Part shown: one piece after another, positions 49,632-50,803 of the stretch | Layout: each line of letters starts with the position of its first letter | Position numbering within the stretch: position 1 is the first letter of the stretch | Source: Labilithrix sp. | GTDB taxonomy: Bacteria; Myxococcota_A; Polyangia; Polyangiales; Polyangiaceae | NCBI GenBank assembly: GCA_019637105.1 | Contig: JAHBWF010000041.1 | Location: 1 to 50,803, forward strand | Length of the DNA: 50,803 bases | Direction of reading: 5' to 3' | Notes under the pieces: generated by a model | The model's database searches: none | Told to the model about the DNA's origin: nothing | Seen by the model: the letters and a program-made list of their open reading frames with translations, nothing else | Translations under genes and position numbers: made by a program

Positions 49632-50803
49632 ATGAGCGACCCCGCGTCGATGCCTCCGACCCGGAAGAGCGGTCGTGGGAGCCGCGACGCGGCGTCGACG
49701 GAGACGACGCGCGATCCGCCGCCGGGGCTCCCGCGGATCGGGGAGATCGTCGCGGGGCGCTACCGGATCGAGCGCGTCGTCGGCGCCGGCGGGATGGCGC
49801 ACGTCCTCGCGGCGCGCCACGTCGAGCTCGGCCACGGCGTCGCGCTCAAGGTGCTCGACCCCTCCTTCGAGGCCGACGCCGGCGCGAAGGCGCGCTTCGC
49901 GCGGGAGGCGCGCGCGATGGCGGCGCTCTCGAGCAGGCACACGGTGCGCGTCCACGACGTCGGAGCGCTCGCGACGGGCCTGCCGTTCCTGGTGATGGAG
50001 CTGCTCGAAGGGAGCGATCTCGCCGAGGTCCTCGCCGAGCGGGGCCCCTTGCCGTTCGACGAGGCGTGCGCGTACGTCGAGCAAGCCTGCGAGGCCGTCG
50101 ACGAGGCGCACGAGGTGGGCCTGATCCATCGCGACCTCAAGCCTCAGAACCTGTTCCTCGCGCGCGTCCACGACGGGCCGCCGATCGTGCGCGTGCTCGA
50201 CTTCGGGATCGCCCGCGCCGTCGGCGGGCCGATGGGCAAGCTCCAGACGCTCACGCGCGTCGGCGACGTCGTCGGGACGCTCTCGTACATGGCGCCCGAG
50301 CAGATCAAGAGCTCGCGCTCCGTCGATCGGCGCGCCGACGTGTGGGCGCTCGGGGCGTGTCTCTACCGCCTCGTCTGCGGCAGGCGTCCGTTCGTCGCGA
50401 GCTCCGAGCCCGCGCTCGTCGAGGCGATCCTCGTCGCTCCTCCGACGCCGATCACGGCGCATCGACCCGACGTGCCGGCGGTCCTGGTCAGCGTGATCCT
50501 CCGGTGTCTGCGCAAGGCCCCCGAGGAGCGCTTCCCCACGGCGCGCTCGCTCAAGAGCGCGCTCGCCGAGGCGCGCGCGATCATGGCCGTCGAGCCGCTC
50601 CGCGAGGCGGCCGAGCCCGCGGGCGCGTCGCCGGCGCGAGGAGCGCGAGTCGACCACGGGCTCCCCTCCGAGCGCGCGATCCGCGCGGCGCGCGCGACCG
50701 TCGACGCCGCGACCGGGCCCGAGCTCGCGCACACGGCGCGCGCCTCCGGGAGGCACGAGACGGCCGCGTCCACGACACGGCCGGACGGCCCGGTCGCCGC
50801 GCG
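49632..50803 (+). CDS. Ser/Thr protein kinase, N-terminal part (cut by window end)
   Basis: An open frame of about 390 residues running off the window. After a polar ~37-residue start comes a complete Hanks-type kinase domain: the Gly loop VGAGGMAHV, VALKVL (catalytic Lys), HRDLKPQN, DFGIAR and MAPEQ are all intact. The domain ends near AEARAIMAV; the rest is an Ala/Arg-rich linker without a membrane helix so far. It lies 58 nt after the PP2C gene stop on the same strand, forming a kinase-phosphatase neighbour pair, but it seems to have its own promoter. Confidence 0.92.
   Translation, partial: MSDPASMPPTRKSGRGSRDAASTETTRDPPPGLPRIGEIVAGRYRIERVVGAGGMAHVLAARHVELGHGVALKVLDPSFEADAGAKARFAREARAMAALSSRHTVRVHDVGALATGLPFLVMELLEGSDLAEVLAERGPLPFDEACAYVEQACEAVDEAHEVGLIHRDLKPQNLFLARVHDGPPIVRVLDFGIARAVGGPMGKLQTLTRVGDVVGTLSYMAPEQIKSSRSVDRRADVWALGACLYRLVCGRRPFVASSEPALVEAILVAPPTPITAHRPDVPAVLVSVILRCLRKAPEERFPTARSLKSALAEARAIMAVEPLREAAEPAGASPARGARVDHGLPSERAIRAARATVDAATGPELAHTARASGRHETAASTTRPDGPVAA

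Overview
This very GC-rich window reads as a chromosomal segment of a myxobacterium-like organism (Myxococcota, probably Polyangia). The grounds are the G/C-saturated third codon positions, a chemosensory operon carrying a HEAT-repeat protein, zinc-ribbon Ser/Thr kinases next to PP2C and FHA proteins, Cys-rich DUF4215/fibro-slime lipoproteins, many orphan histidine kinases and Pro/acidic low-complexity tails. The taxon is an inference; no marker gene such as rRNA is present. I see no tRNA, rRNA, IS element, prophage or CRISPR array.

Layout. 1-4.0 kb: 3' end of a GT22-type mannosyltransferase; a divergent-site KASIII with a small partner gene behind a palindromic operator; a 61-aa ORF; a 36-bp tandem repeat; free methionine-R-sulfoxide reductase coupled to a secreted Cys-rich protein. 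4.4-7.6 kb: double-FHA membrane protein, PDZ lipoprotein, small ORF, CinA-type molybdopterin-binding protein. 7.76-15.9 kb: a tight chemosensory operon (response regulator, CheA, CheW, CheW, HEAT protein, CheR, CheB) without a receptor gene. 16-21.2 kb: PmbA/TldE, a DUF4397-like lipoprotein, an XRE-type regulator, a DUF4215/fibro-slime lipoprotein. 21.5-24.3 kb: scpA-scpB, both with long acidic low-complexity C-terminal tails. 25-28.5 kb: Ser/Thr kinase and a beta-barrel-like protein. 28.5-33.8 kb: lone SctT/FliR-like export protein, MaoC hydratase, hybrid histidine kinase, zinc-ribbon/QGYGAP protein, thiolase. 34.8-39 kb: two translationally coupled histidine kinases, the second lacking ATP-site residues. 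39.3-43 kb: small 4-TM protein, Hydin-like lipoprotein, trpE. 43.03-44.42 kb: an indel-riddled kal-kce pair (lysine fermentation genes) running into the trpE 5' end. 44.6-50.8 kb: uppS, cdsA, gdh, PP2C phosphatase and a Ser/Thr kinase cut by the window end.

Two general patterns stand out. First, many genes that open a transcription unit lack a Shine-Dalgarno but have a TAnnnT hexamer 6-7 nt before the start codon, as expected for leaderless mRNAs, whereas several operon-internal genes have good Shine-Dalgarnos. Second, minisatellites with periods that are often multiples of three occur both inside genes and between them. The most interesting single items are the kinase/pseudokinase pair, the KASIII lacking its His and Asn, the tailed ScpA/ScpB, the orphan SctT-like protein and the kal-kce block.
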